This document shows, piece by piece, positions 1 to 8,458 of a stretch of 33,749 bases of DNA (within the stretch, counting starts at the first letter, position 1; each line of letters opens with the position of its first letter). The stretch comes from Flavobacteriaceae bacterium (GTDB lineage: Bacteria; Bacteroidota; Bacteroidia; Flavobacteriales; Flavobacteriaceae), in assembly GCA_014238425.1 (NCBI GenBank), contig JABABD010000011.1:1-33749 (forward strand), in the 5' to 3' direction. The notes beneath the pieces are model-generated. The model was given only the letters and a program-made list of their open reading frames with translations. It searched no databases and had not been told where the DNA came from. The position numbers and the translations under genes are program-made.

Positions 1-324
1 ATTATTGACTATTTCAACATCGAGATCATACGTCTTAACCAAGAACAAGAATACGTCCTTTACATTCACATCGAAAAAATTACTGGTCACTAACTGATCG
101 AGCTCTGGATCTGCACTGACATTGAGCTGATGCTCTTCGGCAAGTGTTGAAATAAACTCAGACAAAGTCAAACCCGTTAAGTCAATTCTAATACTCTCAT
201 TTAATCCTTTTTTGGTTTTAGCCAATTCATTGAGTTTGTCATCAAAAATTTGATTTCCAGATTGCGAAAAGCATGCTGAAGATGCTACTATAACTATAAT
301 TAATATGATTCTTTTAAAAGTCAT
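1..324 (-). CDS. Secretin-like protein (GspD/PilQ type), N-terminal part, runs off window
   Basis: Only the first 108 codons are in the window; the 3' end lies beyond base 1. The start ATG is followed by a signal peptide (hydrophobic IILIIVIVASSA, then CFSQ). Next comes a short amphipathic stretch and a region of the type IRIDLTGLTLSEFISTLAEE, then a segment about residues 65-108 (SADPELDQLVTSNFFDVNVKDVF) that resembles the N0/STN domain found at the periplasmic end of secretins and TonB-type receptors. It follows a prepilin-like gene and a tiny membrane peptide on the same strand, which fits a type II secretion or type IV pilus-like cluster. The assignment rests on this fragment and its neighbours; the conserved secretin pore domain cannot be seen here. 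An STN-domain protein of another kind is the main alternative. Confidence 0.6.
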   Translation of the reverse strand, partial: MTFKRIILIIVIVASSACFSQSGNQIFDDKLNELAKTKKGLNESIRIDLTGLTLSEFISTLAEEHQLNVSADPELDQLVTSNFFDVNVKDVFLFLVKTYDLDVEIVNN

Positions 325-337
325 CTTTATGCACTTA

Positions 338-451
338 TTAGTAGAGATAAATTTCTTCAAAAGATGTCATTCCTTTGGCAGGCATATCGTATGCTTGATA
401 TATAACAAACATGAGTATTGTTATTAATATGATTTGTAGAGCTATTAACAC
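338..451 (-). CDS. Small membrane peptide, 37 aa, between prepilin and secretin genes
   Basis: A short reading frame starting with GTG five bases after the prepilin stop codon and ending 13 bases before the secretin ATG. The product is one hydrophobic helix (about residues 2-20, LIALQIILITILMFVIYQ) followed by a polar tail rich in M, E and Y that ends in EEIYLY. The frame is closed by a stop codon just upstream, so GTG is the earliest possible start; an internal ATG would give only 24 residues and cut the helix. Its tight fit between two co-directional secretion genes and its clean helix-plus-tail design suggest a real small gene, perhaps an assembly or inner-membrane component. No family is recognised, and a chance frame cannot be excluded. 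Confidence 0.4.
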   Translation of the reverse strand: MLIALQIILITILMFVIYQAYDMPAKGMTSFEEIYLY

Positions 452-456
452 AGCGT

Positions 457-885
457 TTAATCTTTAACGATTTCTTTTAACATCCTATCTTGATCAATCT
501 GCCAAGTGTTATAATTACCATCTCCATCAAAATCTTGCAATGAAGTCGCGGTAGCGACAAACTCATTTAATGAAGCTTTTACTATATCAATTCGGTATAC
601 AGCCTGTCCTCCCTTATCTATGGTAGCGGCTTGCTCAAACCCAAGCTCATTAAAATCTGAAGTATATTTTGAATGGCGATAAAAATGACTTTTCTCTAAG
701 CCATGTAGCATACTCAACATGTTTTGTGCTTCTATCGCCTTAGCACTAGTCACTACTGAAGTTTGATTTGGAACAACTAAGTAAATAAGGATACCGATTA
801 TACAGAGCACAATAAGTATTTCTGATAAAGAGTACGCCTTTAGATGCATGTTCTTTTTAAGCAATTTTTTAAATACAAATTTCAT
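457..885 (-). CDS. Type IV prepilin-like / type II secretion pseudopilin
   Basis: The N-terminus has the class III (prepilin) signal: a lysine-rich leader (MKFVFKKLLKKNMHLKA), then YSLSEILIVLCIIGILIYLVV, with the conserved Glu at position +5 of the mature protein and a long hydrophobic helix. Cleavage would fall after Ala rather than the classical Gly, which some prepilin peptidases accept. The C-terminal globular part is short and ends in DFDGDGNYNTWQIDQDRMLKEI, an Asp-rich stretch resembling the calcium-binding loop of GspG-like major pseudopilins (inference). The frame is open to base 969, giving 28 more residues, but the chosen ATG gives a leader of normal length and has AAAGAG upstream; the ATG at base 849 (MHLKAYS) is also possible. 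It heads the minus-strand set with the small peptide and secretin-like gene. Confidence 0.75.
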   Translation of the reverse strand: MKFVFKKLLKKNMHLKAYSLSEILIVLCIIGILIYLVVPNQTSVVTSAKAIEAQNMLSMLHGLEKSHFYRHSKYTSDFNELGFEQAATIDKGGQAVYRIDIVKASLNEFVATATSLQDFDGDGNYNTWQIDQDRMLKEIVKD

Positions 886-1261
886 AAAGTACTCTTTCAT
901 CAATTTAATGAATGTTGATTTAAAGCTAAATGTATTTTTAAATTGTACACCTTCCAACACGGGTTTCATAACTGTACAGGCTTATTTCAAAAGCGCCGTT
1001 ACTTTATATGTAAGTAAAAATGTTCTTTTATTTTGTTTATTGCTATTCATACAGTTAAAGTAGACCTCTACTTTATTCTTCACTTATTCCCAGTTCTTTA
1101 TAATCTAATTCTATAATCTCAAAGACGACTTTATTACTAGTATATTTTAAGTCGAGTCGCTATCATATGTTATGATTAGCATTAAAAACTGTTGATATTC
1201 AATAAAATAACAAAACTATAACGAAGGAAAAATAACATGATACCCGCCAAAAAGATATAGA
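886..1261. other. Gap between mnmE and the pilin cluster
   Basis: No convincing gene. It must hold the 3' end of the mnmE transcript and the promoter of the minus-strand pilin genes. The only structure I see is a small perfect hairpin (listed separately). No clear TAnnTTTG element for the pilin genes was found. The extended prepilin frame reaches 969, so part of the gap could be coding if an upstream start is used. Confidence 0.5.
1057..1074. terminator. Perfect 7-bp hairpin, possible mnmE terminator or operator
   Basis: AAAGTAG and CTACTTT flank the four bases ACCT. It is symmetrical, so it reads on both strands. It lies about 190 bases downstream of the mnmE stop and about 170 bases upstream of the pilin start, so it could end the mnmE transcript or bind a regulator of the pilin genes. 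There is only a weak T-rich tail. Confidence 0.25.
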
Positions 1262-2650
1262 TTACTTTCCGATACAAAAATTAGCAAAGATGTTCCCAAG
1301 AAGGTCATCAGAAGTGATTTCTCCCGTAATCTCACCAAAATGGTAGAGCGCCTGGCGAATATCAATAGCCAATAAGTCTCCAGATAAATTAGCATCTATA
1401 CCTTCTTGTACTTTAACGATTTCTTCAAGGGCTTTTAATAAAGCATCATAGTGACGAGAATTGGTAACAATAGTATCGTTATTTCTTAAAGCACCAGTAT
1501 TTACGAAATCCAGAAGTTTAGATTTTAATTCCTCGACGCCTTCTCCAGTTTTGGCTGAAAGCAAAATTAAATTTGCAATCTGAGATTCAAAATTGGTAAT
1601 ACGTTCTTTATCTATGGCATCTACTTTATTGGCAACAATAACAAGTGGTTTTTGAGGATGCTTATTCTTGATTTGTGCAATCTCATTCTTTAATCTATCG
1701 CCTTTGGTTACAAGCTCTTTTGCGTCAATTAACATAACAACCACTTGCGCTTGTTCAATTTTTTCAAAGGTCTTTTTAATCCCAATACTTTCTACTACAT
1801 CTTCGGTTTCACGAATACCTGCAGTATCAATAAATCTAAAGTTAATGCCACCGATGCTCATTTCATCTTCAATAGCGTCTCGCGTTGTGCCTGCAATATC
1901 ACTTACTATAGCCTTTTCTTCATTTAGCAGAGCATTCAATAAGGTAGATTTACCAACATTAGGTTCGCCTATAATGGCAATAGGTATACCGTTCTTTATC
2001 ACATTACCAACAGCAAAACTATCGATGAGTCGCTTCAAGACATTAGTAATTCTACTAATCAGCTCTTGAAATTGATACCTGTTAGCAAATTCTACATCTT
2101 CTTCTGCAAAGTCTAATTCTAACTCAATTAACGAGGCAAAGTTCATCAACTCTTCGCGAAGCATCTTAATTTCATTACTAAACCCACCACGCATTTGCTG
2201 TATGGCTATTTGATGAGAAGCTTCACCGTCACTAGCAATTAAATCTGCAACAGCTTCTGCTTGACTTAGGTCTAATTTCGCATTTAAGAAAGCTCTAAGT
2301 GTAAACTCTCCTGGATTAGCAATCCTTGCTCCTTTCCGAAGGAATAGCTGAATAATTTCTTGTTGAATATAAGGACTTCCGTGACACGATATTTCAATAA
2401 CATCTTCTCCAGTATACGATTTCGGGTTCTTAAAAACAGATACCAAAACTTCATCCAAAGTTCGATTATCATCAACAATATGGCCTAAATGAATGGTATG
2501 AGTACCTTCCTTACTCAAGGTTTTTTTATTTACAGACCTAAATTGAGCATCACATAAGGCTATCGCATCCTTACCTGACAATCTAATAACGGCAATGGCA
2601 CCAGAGCCTGAGGCAGTAGCGAGGGCAATAATAGTGTCGTTTTGGATCAT
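1262..2650 (-). CDS. mnmE: tRNA uridine-5-carboxymethylaminomethyl modification GTPase MnmE
   Basis: Full-length 462-residue MnmE (TrmE). With MnmG it installs the (carboxymethyl)aminomethyl group on wobble U34 of certain tRNAs. The N-terminal tetrahydrofolate-binding domain begins MIQNDTIIALATASGSGAIAV. The G domain inserted in the helical domain shows GEPNVGKST (residues 228-236), DIAGTTRD (G2, 251-258), DTAGIRETED (G3, 275-284) and NKVD (G4, 341-344). The C-terminal FCIGK motif, whose Cys is essential in the family, is present at the very end. It is a single-gene unit: upstream is a divergent lipoprotein gene, and a TACTTTTG -7 element lies 30 bases before the ATG. Nothing unusual in length or motifs. 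Confidence 0.97.
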   Translation of the reverse strand: MIQNDTIIALATASGSGAIAVIRLSGKDAIALCDAQFRSVNKKTLSKEGTHTIHLGHIVDDNRTLDEVLVSVFKNPKSYTGEDVIEISCHGSPYIQQEIIQLFLRKGARIANPGEFTLRAFLNAKLDLSQAEAVADLIASDGEASHQIAIQQMRGGFSNEIKMLREELMNFASLIELELDFAEEDVEFANRYQFQELISRITNVLKRLIDSFAVGNVIKNGIPIAIIGEPNVGKSTLLNALLNEEKAIVSDIAGTTRDAIEDEMSIGGINFRFIDTAGIRETEDVVESIGIKKTFEKIEQAQVVVMLIDAKELVTKGDRLKNEIAQIKNKHPQKPLVIVANKVDAIDKERITNFESQIANLILLSAKTGEGVEELKSKLLDFVNTGALRNNDTIVTNSRHYDALLKALEEIVKVQEGIDANLSGDLLAIDIRQALYHFGEITGEITSDDLLGNIFANFCIGK

Positions 2651-2679
2651 TGTTATTCAGATAAATTCCATTCAGGAGT

Positions 2680-2687
2680 CAAAAGTA
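2680..2687 (-). promoter_or_regulatory. -7 element for mnmE
   Basis: Reading leftward, TACTTTTG matches the Bacteroidetes -7 consensus TAnnTTTG and lies 29 bases before the mnmE ATG. No clear TTG -33 element is seen at the right distance. Confidence 0.4.
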
Positions 2688-2740
2688 GGACTTTACTAGG
2701 TATTAGTAAAATCTTCACATACATACAGGAGAATAACTCT

Positions 2741-2748
2741 TATATTTG
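2741..2748 (+). promoter_or_regulatory. -7 element for the TlpA-like lipoprotein gene
   Basis: TATATTTG, a perfect TAnnTTTG match, ends 18 bases before the ATG at 2767. Because a TTG inside this element is in frame with the gene, start prediction could wrongly begin there; the promoter match argues for the downstream ATG. Confidence 0.6.
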
Positions 2749-2766
2749 CCAAAAAAATTAGATGTC

Positions 2767-3897
2767 ATGATTAAAAGAATTCTATTAATATGTCTTATTA
2801 CCCTTAGCTTTTCATGTCAAGATGAGGCAAAAGAAAACTTTACTATTATTGGCACTGCTGAAGGCGTTGTTAACGGAACAGAAGTTAAACTACAAGAATT
2901 ATTAAACAATCGTCCTGTACTTTTAACGAGTACTACCGTTGAAAATGAAGCATTCAGTTTTACGGGATCCATAAAGGATAAGGAAATGCATTTTATAGTC
3001 ATAAAAGGCATACAAGGTAATTTACCCATTATACTTGAAAATGCAGACATTGATGTCGTAATCAATACTCAAAATCTTAATCAATCTAGTATAAAAGGAA
3101 CTGAAGACAATGAATTGTTAATTGCTTATGGTGAAAAATTAAGAGATACAAATAAGAAGAATCAAGAATTAAATGTTACCTATCAAGAGGCACAAAGAGC
3201 TACTGATGAATCAAAAATGAATGCTGTTACCAAATCTTTTGAAAGTAATAAACAAGCACAAATCGATTACGAATTGAATTTTGTAAAAACTCATAATAAA
3301 TCACTTATAAGCATTCTGGTACTTGAGCGTATGATGTACTCAAGAACGGCCACTGCATTAGAAATAAAAGAACTATTTGATGCATTATCAAAAGATGTTA
3401 GAGAAAGCACTTCTGGAAAAAATGTGAGTAAAGCTCTGGCATCGATGTTAGCTACAGCTGAAGGCTCTAAAGCACCAAATTTTGAAGCACCCAATCCTGA
3501 TGGTCAATTAGTCGCTTTAAACGATATTACAAGTAAAGGCAAGGTTACTATTGTTGATTTTTGGGCTGCTTGGTGTGGTCCTTGTAGAAGAGAAAATCCG
3601 AACTTGGTAAGAATCTACGAGAAGTATCATGATAAAGGCTTAGAAATTGTAGGTGTATCACTTGACGGTAGCACGAAACAACCAGATCCTAAAGGTGCTT
3701 GGCTAAAAGCTATTAAAGACGATGGATTAACCTGGCATCAAGTTTCAAATTTAAAATATTTTCAAGATCCTATTGCTGAAGCTTATAACATTAGAGCTAT
3801 TCCTGCAACATTTTTACTGGATACGGATGGAAAAATTATAGGTAAAGAATTACGTGGTCGCGCTCTCGAAGAAAAGATAGCTGAACTCCTTGATTAA
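2767..3897 (+). CDS. TlpA-like thioredoxin-fold lipoprotein with DUF4369-type N-domain
   Basis: A 376-residue exported lipoprotein: MIKRILLICLITLSFSC, with the lipid-bearing Cys at residue 17. The N-terminal part (about 25-130, TIIGTAEGVVNGTEVKLQ and FSFTGSIKD) looks like the DUF4369 beta-sandwich that often precedes thioredoxin domains in Bacteroidetes. A helical linker rich in K, E and N follows (about 130-235). The C-terminal TlpA/ResA-like domain starts at APNFEAPNPDG and carries WCGPC at 269-273, then a cis-Pro region at AIPATFLLD. It is probably a periplasm-facing thiol-disulfide oxidoreductase; the substrate is unknown. An upstream in-frame TTG (base 2746) would add seven residues but sits inside the -7 element, so the ATG is preferred. 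Its stop overlaps the stop of the convergent rhomboid gene by three bases. Confidence 0.9.
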   Translation: MIKRILLICLITLSFSCQDEAKENFTIIGTAEGVVNGTEVKLQELLNNRPVLLTSTTVENEAFSFTGSIKDKEMHFIVIKGIQGNLPIILENADIDVVINTQNLNQSSIKGTEDNELLIAYGEKLRDTNKKNQELNVTYQEAQRATDESKMNAVTKSFESNKQAQIDYELNFVKTHNKSLISILVLERMMYSRTATALEIKELFDALSKDVRESTSGKNVSKALASMLATAEGSKAPNFEAPNPDGQLVALNDITSKGKVTIVDFWAAWCGPCRRENPNLVRIYEKYHDKGLEIVGVSLDGSTKQPDPKGAWLKAIKDDGLTWHQVSNLKYFQDPIAEAYNIRAIPATFLLDTDGKIIGKELRGRALEEKIAELLD

Positions 3898-4526
3898 ATC
3901 TTTCCGAGTTTCATAAGAATAAAAAGGACAACTATTGGGACAGCCAGCAATACGACTGTTTGTAAGTCATTAGTAATTAGCCTAGGTGCTAAAATCAAGG
4001 TCAATACATAACCTCCGATGGCGCCACCAAAATGAGCATCATGTCCAATATTACCAACCTTGTTTCTCATTCCATAAATTGAATACAGTAAATATCCAAT
4101 ACCAAAAACAAAACCTGGAATAAAAAAATTGATTTTCATCCACGGCTCAAATAATATGGCTGAGTACAAGACTCCTGTTACAGCCCCACTTGCTCCAATA
4201 GCGCTATAATTATAATTATTTTTGTGGAAGACAAAAGACAATAAACTTCCTGCTAATAAGCTTCCAACATAAATAATCAAGAAATTTACAGGCCCAAGAC
4301 GGTTAACTACTATAGGTGCAAAAAAGAAGAGGGTTACCATATTAAATAGCAAATGTTGCATATCTGCATGTAAAAATCCAGATGAAAACATTCTAATTTG
4401 CTCACCTCTATTAATACCTCCTATATGAAACTTATACTTCTCGAAAAATGAAAAGTCTTTAAATCCCTTCATGGAAATAATCACATTTGCTGCAATGATG
4501 ACGATGGTAATAATATCTAAACTCAA
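3894..4526 (-). CDS. Rhomboid-family intramembrane serine protease
   Basis: A 210-residue membrane protein of about six helices, close to the minimal rhomboid core. The signature residues are in order: HLLFN (His58, Asn62) in the second helix, GASG with the nucleophile Ser113, and HDAHFGG with the catalytic His165. Rhomboids cleave transmembrane segments of other proteins; the substrate cannot be told here. The protein begins directly with a helix (IITIVIIAANVIISM) and has no extra cytoplasmic domain. The gene converges on the TlpA-like lipoprotein gene with overlapping stop codons and diverges from the acyltransferase gene. Confidence 0.93.
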   Translation of the reverse strand: MSLDIITIVIIAANVIISMKGFKDFSFFEKYKFHIGGINRGEQIRMFSSGFLHADMQHLLFNMVTLFFFAPIVVNRLGPVNFLIIYVGSLLAGSLLSFVFHKNNYNYSAIGASGAVTGVLYSAILFEPWMKINFFIPGFVFGIGYLLYSIYGMRNKVGNIGHDAHFGGAIGGYVLTLILAPRLITNDLQTVVLLAVPIVVLFILMKLGKI

Positions 4527-4606
4527 TAGTAATGTATTTAATTAACAAGATAGGACGAAGATAATTGTAATTCGTTACATTCTCCATTTTTGCTTCAGAA
4601 TATACT

Positions 4607-4614
4607 TATCTTTG
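4607..4614 (+). promoter_or_regulatory. -7 element for the acyltransferase gene
   Basis: TATCTTTG matches TAnnTTTG. Transcription would begin near base 4621, leaving a leader of only about ten bases before the TTG start codon. Confidence 0.55.
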
Positions 4615-4631
4615 CAAAAAAAAGTTGACTC

Positions 4632-5522
4632 TTGCACTTACTCGCTTACATTTTAATTTACCCTATACTCTGGCTTGTTTCCATCCTTCCATTTAGGCTA
4701 TTATACTTTATTTCAGATGGATTATATGTTCTTATTTACCACATTTTTGGGTATCGGAAAAAAGTTGTCAAGACCAATTTAGATCTTGTGTTTCCCGAAA
4801 AATCTGAAGTCGAAAAGAAGCGTATAATGAAAGGTTTTTACCATCATCTATGCGATATGGTATTGGAATCGATAAAATCATTGACCATTTCCGAAAAAGA
4901 GATGAAAAAGCGATTTGTGTTTTCAAACATTGAAGAGATGACCAGACTTGGTGAGCAAAATAAGAGTGTTGTACTCATGTGCGCTCATTATGCTAGTTGG
5001 GAGTGGATTTTTATTCTTCAAAAATACATAAAGCATAAGGGTTATGGTATTTACAAAAGATTAGCCAATAAATATTTTGATGCCCTTGTTAAGCGGATAC
5101 GTGCAAAATACAATACGTTTCTTATCACTACTAAAGAAACTATTCCTACACTGATTGAGTCAAAGAATAATGGAGAATTAAGTATGAGTGGTTTTGCCTC
5201 AGATCAATCTCCTAAAGCTAATAAAGCATTTCATTGGAATGAATTTATGGGCATTAAAGTACCTATACATACAGGTGCGGAAATGATTGCTAAAAAATTA
5301 GACATGGCCGTTGTGTTTTTCAAGGTGAAGAAGTTGAAACGAGGTCATTACGAAACGACTTTCGAAAGCATTACCACCACGCCGAAAGAATTCAAGGATT
5401 TTGAAATCACTGACCTATTTCTGAAATTTGTTGAAAATCAAATACACGAAGCACCAGAATATTATCTATGGACGCACAAGCGTTGGAAACATAGAGATAA
5501 AGTGCCAGAAAAATTTAAGTGA
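4632..5522 (+). CDS. LpxL/HtrB-like lipid A acyltransferase, TTG start
   Basis: A 296-residue member of the bacterial lipid A biosynthesis (lauroyl/myristoyl) acyltransferase family, which adds a secondary acyl chain to lipid A at the inner membrane. The N-terminal membrane anchor (LLAYILIYPILWLVSILPF) is followed by KVVKTNLDLVFPE, typical of the family. The catalytic HX4E motif is H119-YASW-E124 in LMCAHYASWEW. The C-terminus YYLWTHKRWKHR is also typical. The start must be TTG: there is an in-frame stop just upstream, and the next in-frame ATG lies about 64 codons in and would remove the anchor. The gene ends one base before the stop of the convergent aminotransferase gene. It could act on another lipid acceptor, but the family is clear. 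Confidence 0.9.
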   Translation: MHLLAYILIYPILWLVSILPFRLLYFISDGLYVLIYHIFGYRKKVVKTNLDLVFPEKSEVEKKRIMKGFYHHLCDMVLESIKSLTISEKEMKKRFVFSNIEEMTRLGEQNKSVVLMCAHYASWEWIFILQKYIKHKGYGIYKRLANKYFDALVKRIRAKYNTFLITTKETIPTLIESKNNGELSMSGFASDQSPKANKAFHWNEFMGIKVPIHTGAEMIAKKLDMAVVFFKVKKLKRGHYETTFESITTTPKEFKDFEITDLFLKFVENQIHEAPEYYLWTHKRWKHRDKVPEKFK

Positions 5523-5523
5523 T

Positions 5524-7026
5524 TTAAATTTCAAACCAACTTTCAACAGTATCCTTATCCGAACTCGTCTTAAAAGTTTTGTGCACAAATTCATTATTCA
5601 ATTTATTGTACTCATAATCACTTTCCCACTCTTCATGGTTCGCCGCTAATTCCTTAATACTATCACAAACAAAACGTATTTCATCACAGGTTGTCGTTGG
5701 ATGAATAGACATACGAATCCAGCCTGGCTTTTTATATAAATCGCCAAGTGTAATTTCATTGATCAAAGAATGAGATGTCTCATAATCTACATGCAATAGA
5801 TAATGCCCATATGTTCCAGCACAACTACAGCCACCTCTTGTTTGTATACCAAATCTATCATTAAGAAGTTTAACTCCTAAATTATAATGAAGATCATCTA
5901 TATAAAAAGAAATAACACCTAGTCTATCGGTATGCATTGGTGCCAGGATATTGATGTTTTCTATATGGCCAAGTTCAGAAAAGATCTGTTCCAAAATTTC
6001 ATGCTCGCGATCCATCATGTTCTTGACACCCATTTGTTCTTTCAACTTAACAGATAGTGCCGTTTTAATAACTTGAAGAAATCCTGGTGTACCTCCATCT
6101 TCGCGTTCCTCAATATTGTCAATATATTTATGTTCACCCCAAGGATTGGTCCAACTCACAGTACCGCCTCCTGGACAATCAGGAATCATGTTATGATATA
6201 ATTTCTTGCTGAACACCAATACGCCTGAAGTTCCTGGCCCTCCTAAAAATTTATGCGGTGAAAAGAAAATCGCATCTATAGCACATTCTGGGTCTTCTGG
6301 ATGCATATCGATGTCTACATATGGTGCAGAGCATGCAAAATCTATAAAGCACACGCCTCCGTGTTGATGCATTAGTTTTGCAATCTCATGATGTGGATTT
6401 TGGATACCTGTAACATTAGAACCTCCAATAACAGAAGCTATTTTTAATGTGCAATCTTTATACTTAATCAGCAATTCTTCAAGATTTTCCAAACTAAACA
6501 GTCCATCTTTTCCTGCTGGAATGACTTCTACTTTTGCCATGGTTTCTAACCAAGACGTATGATTAGAGTGGTGCTCCATATGAGTCACAAAAACGACAGG
6601 GCGTACCTCTTCAGGAATTTCGGTAAATTTTCTGAGGTTCTCAGGTACTTTAAGTCCAAGAATACGTTGAAATTTATTTACAACACCAGTCATGCCTGAT
6701 CCTGAACAAATCAATACATCATCCTCATTGGCATTGACATGATCTTTAATAATGTGCTTGGCTTTATGATAGGCCATGGTCATTGCGGTTCCAGAAACCG
6801 TTGTTTCTGTATGAGTGTTCGCCACAAAAGGTCCAAAATCATTGAGCATTTTCTCTTCTATCGGTCCATATAATCTTCCTGAAGCAGTCCAATCTGTATA
6901 GATGATCTTCTTCTTTCCATAAGGGGAAGTGAATTCTTGATCAATACCAATAATGTTTTTTCGGAATTGCCTAAAATATTCTTCAAGTTGCGACTTAAAT
7001 ACCTGAGGTTCTTTTGTTTCTATCAT
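5524..7026 (-). CDS. Class V aminotransferase (cysteine desulfurase-like PLP enzyme)
   Basis: A 500-residue fold-type I PLP enzyme. The Schiff-base lysine is Lys259 in SPHKFLGGPG, the PLP-pyridine Asp is Asp229 in CFIDFACSAPY, and EHHSNHTSW (151-159) is the usual EHHSN/W cofactor-stacking segment. A C-terminal RGGCSCAGTYGHY (397-409) has Cys400 and Cys402 where cysteine desulfurases carry their active Cys, but the loop is longer and different, so desulfurase activity is uncertain. It is longer than SufS/NifS (about 400 residues) with an extended N-terminus. It lies 25 bases downstream of glmM on the same strand, so the two are probably co-transcribed; no functional link is obvious. The substrate is not known. 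Confidence 0.88.
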   Translation of the reverse strand: MIETKEPQVFKSQLEEYFRQFRKNIIGIDQEFTSPYGKKKIIYTDWTASGRLYGPIEEKMLNDFGPFVANTHTETTVSGTAMTMAYHKAKHIIKDHVNANEDDVLICSGSGMTGVVNKFQRILGLKVPENLRKFTEIPEEVRPVVFVTHMEHHSNHTSWLETMAKVEVIPAGKDGLFSLENLEELLIKYKDCTLKIASVIGGSNVTGIQNPHHEIAKLMHQHGGVCFIDFACSAPYVDIDMHPEDPECAIDAIFFSPHKFLGGPGTSGVLVFSKKLYHNMIPDCPGGGTVSWTNPWGEHKYIDNIEEREDGGTPGFLQVIKTALSVKLKEQMGVKNMMDREHEILEQIFSELGHIENINILAPMHTDRLGVISFYIDDLHYNLGVKLLNDRFGIQTRGGCSCAGTYGHYLLHVDYETSHSLINEITLGDLYKKPGWIRMSIHPTTTCDEIRFVCDSIKELAANHEEWESDYEYNKLNNEFVHKTFKTSSDKDTVESWFEI

Positions 7027-7051
7027 TGCACTGATTTATAGAACTAATGTA

Positions 7052-8440
7052 CTAAATATTTGCGATTTGCTTTATATCTACAATAAATCTATCGGCCAAA
7101 TCATCAGCCTCTTTCTGAGACCTTGCTTCTGTATAGATTCTAATGATAGGCTCTGTATTACTCTTCCTGAGATGTACCCAATTATCGGAGAAATCTATCT
7201 TGACACCATCAATGGTCTTAATATCTTCGTTAGAATATCGGTCTGTCATCTCCTTAAGAATGGCATCCACATCTAATTCAGGTGTCAATTGAATTTTCTT
7301 CTTACTCATATAATAATCAGGATAACTCGCACGTAAAGTACTAACACTCATGTTTTTTTCCGCCAATAAACTTAAGAACAAGGCGACACCTACCAATGAA
7401 TCTCGTCCATAATGCAAATCTGGGTAAATGATCCCTCCGTTACCTTCGCCACCAATTACAGCGTTATTTTTTTTCATTAGCTCTACGACATTAACTTCAC
7501 CAACGGCACTTGCTTCATAGATTCCTCCATGTTTTTCGGTAACATCTCTTAAAGCTCTAGATGAACTCATATTACTCACCGTATTTCCTTTGGTTTTAGC
7601 CAAGACGTAATCTGCACAGGCAACCAATGTATATTCTTCTCCAAACATTTCACCATCTTCACTCATGAATGCGAGTCTATCTACATCTGGATCAACTACA
7701 ATACCGAAATCTGCTTTCTCAGAAACCACCATTTTAGAAAGATCTGTTAAATGTTCCTTCAAAGGTTCTGGATTATGTGGGAAATGGCCTGTTGGGTCGC
7801 AGTACAATTTTATCGCATGAACCCCTAATCTTTCCAATAATCTCGGAATGGCTATACCTCCAGTTGAATTTACGCCATCAACCACCACTCTAAAATTAGC
7901 CTTATCGATAGCATCCTTATTCACGAGTGGCAAATCCAGTACTTCATCAATATGAAGATCTATATAAGCTTGATTCTTCGTTATTTTACCCAAACTATCA
8001 ACATCTGCAAACTCAATTGAATTACTTTCAGCAATCTTAAGAATCTTTGCCCCTTCAACACCATTCAAGAATTCTCCTTTATGATCCAATAACTTAAGTG
8101 CATTCCATTGTTTAGGATTATGGCTGGCGGTCAATATAATACCTCCATCTGCATGCTCCATTGGTACAGCAACCTCAACAGTTGGTGTAGTGCTTAATTC
8201 AAGATCAATGACATGTATCCCCATACCAACTAAGGTTTGCATTACCAAACTCTGAATCATATGCCCAGAAATTCTAGCATCTCGACCTACTACAATTCGA
8301 TAATTATCCTTATTACGTTGTTGTTTAACCCAAGTGCCATAAGCAGCTGCAAATGTAACAGCATCAATAGGTGTTAAATTATCTCCTACTTTTCCTCCGA
8401 TAGTTCCTCGTATTCCCGAGATAGATTTTATTAACGTCAT
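7052..8440 (-). CDS. glmM: Phosphoglucosamine mutase / phosphohexomutase
   Basis: A 462-residue alpha-D-phosphohexomutase. In the GlmM reaction glucosamine-6-phosphate becomes glucosamine-1-phosphate, feeding UDP-GlcNAc for peptidoglycan and lipid A. All four signature loops are present: the phosphoserine loop TASHNP (Ser106), the Mg-binding DPDVDR (250-255), the sugar-specificity loop GGEGNGG (330-336) and the phosphate-binding RKSNTEP (425-431). The N-terminus SISGIRGTIGG is the typical first active-site segment. Bacteroidetes GlmM proteins have this length, but phosphomanno- or phosphoglucomutase activity cannot be excluded from motifs. A TATATTTG element lies 19 bases upstream of the ATG. 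It is first in a likely operon with the aminotransferase. Confidence 0.9.
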   Translation of the reverse strand: MTLIKSISGIRGTIGGKVGDNLTPIDAVTFAAAYGTWVKQQRNKDNYRIVVGRDARISGHMIQSLVMQTLVGMGIHVIDLELSTTPTVEVAVPMEHADGGIILTASHNPKQWNALKLLDHKGEFLNGVEGAKILKIAESNSIEFADVDSLGKITKNQAYIDLHIDEVLDLPLVNKDAIDKANFRVVVDGVNSTGGIAIPRLLERLGVHAIKLYCDPTGHFPHNPEPLKEHLTDLSKMVVSEKADFGIVVDPDVDRLAFMSEDGEMFGEEYTLVACADYVLAKTKGNTVSNMSSSRALRDVTEKHGGIYEASAVGEVNVVELMKKNNAVIGGEGNGGIIYPDLHYGRDSLVGVALFLSLLAEKNMSVSTLRASYPDYYMSKKKIQLTPELDVDAILKEMTDRYSNEDIKTIDGVKIDFSDNWVHLRKSNTEPIIRIYTEARSQKEADDLADRFIVDIKQIANI

Positions 8441-8458
8441 TTATTGAAAAATTTTTAA

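Noticed and set aside
886..969. Longer prepilin form starting at base 969
   Set aside because: It would give a leader of 45 residues, longer than usual; the lysine-rich 17-residue leader from the inner ATG is more typical, although the longer form is not excluded.
2746..2766. An upstream TTG start for the TlpA-like lipoprotein
   Set aside because: The TTG lies inside the -7 promoter element and would put seven extra residues before a standard lipoprotein signal peptide.
3894..3897. Overlapping convergent stop codons of the lipoprotein and rhomboid genes
   Set aside because: This is common in compact genomes and needs no special explanation.
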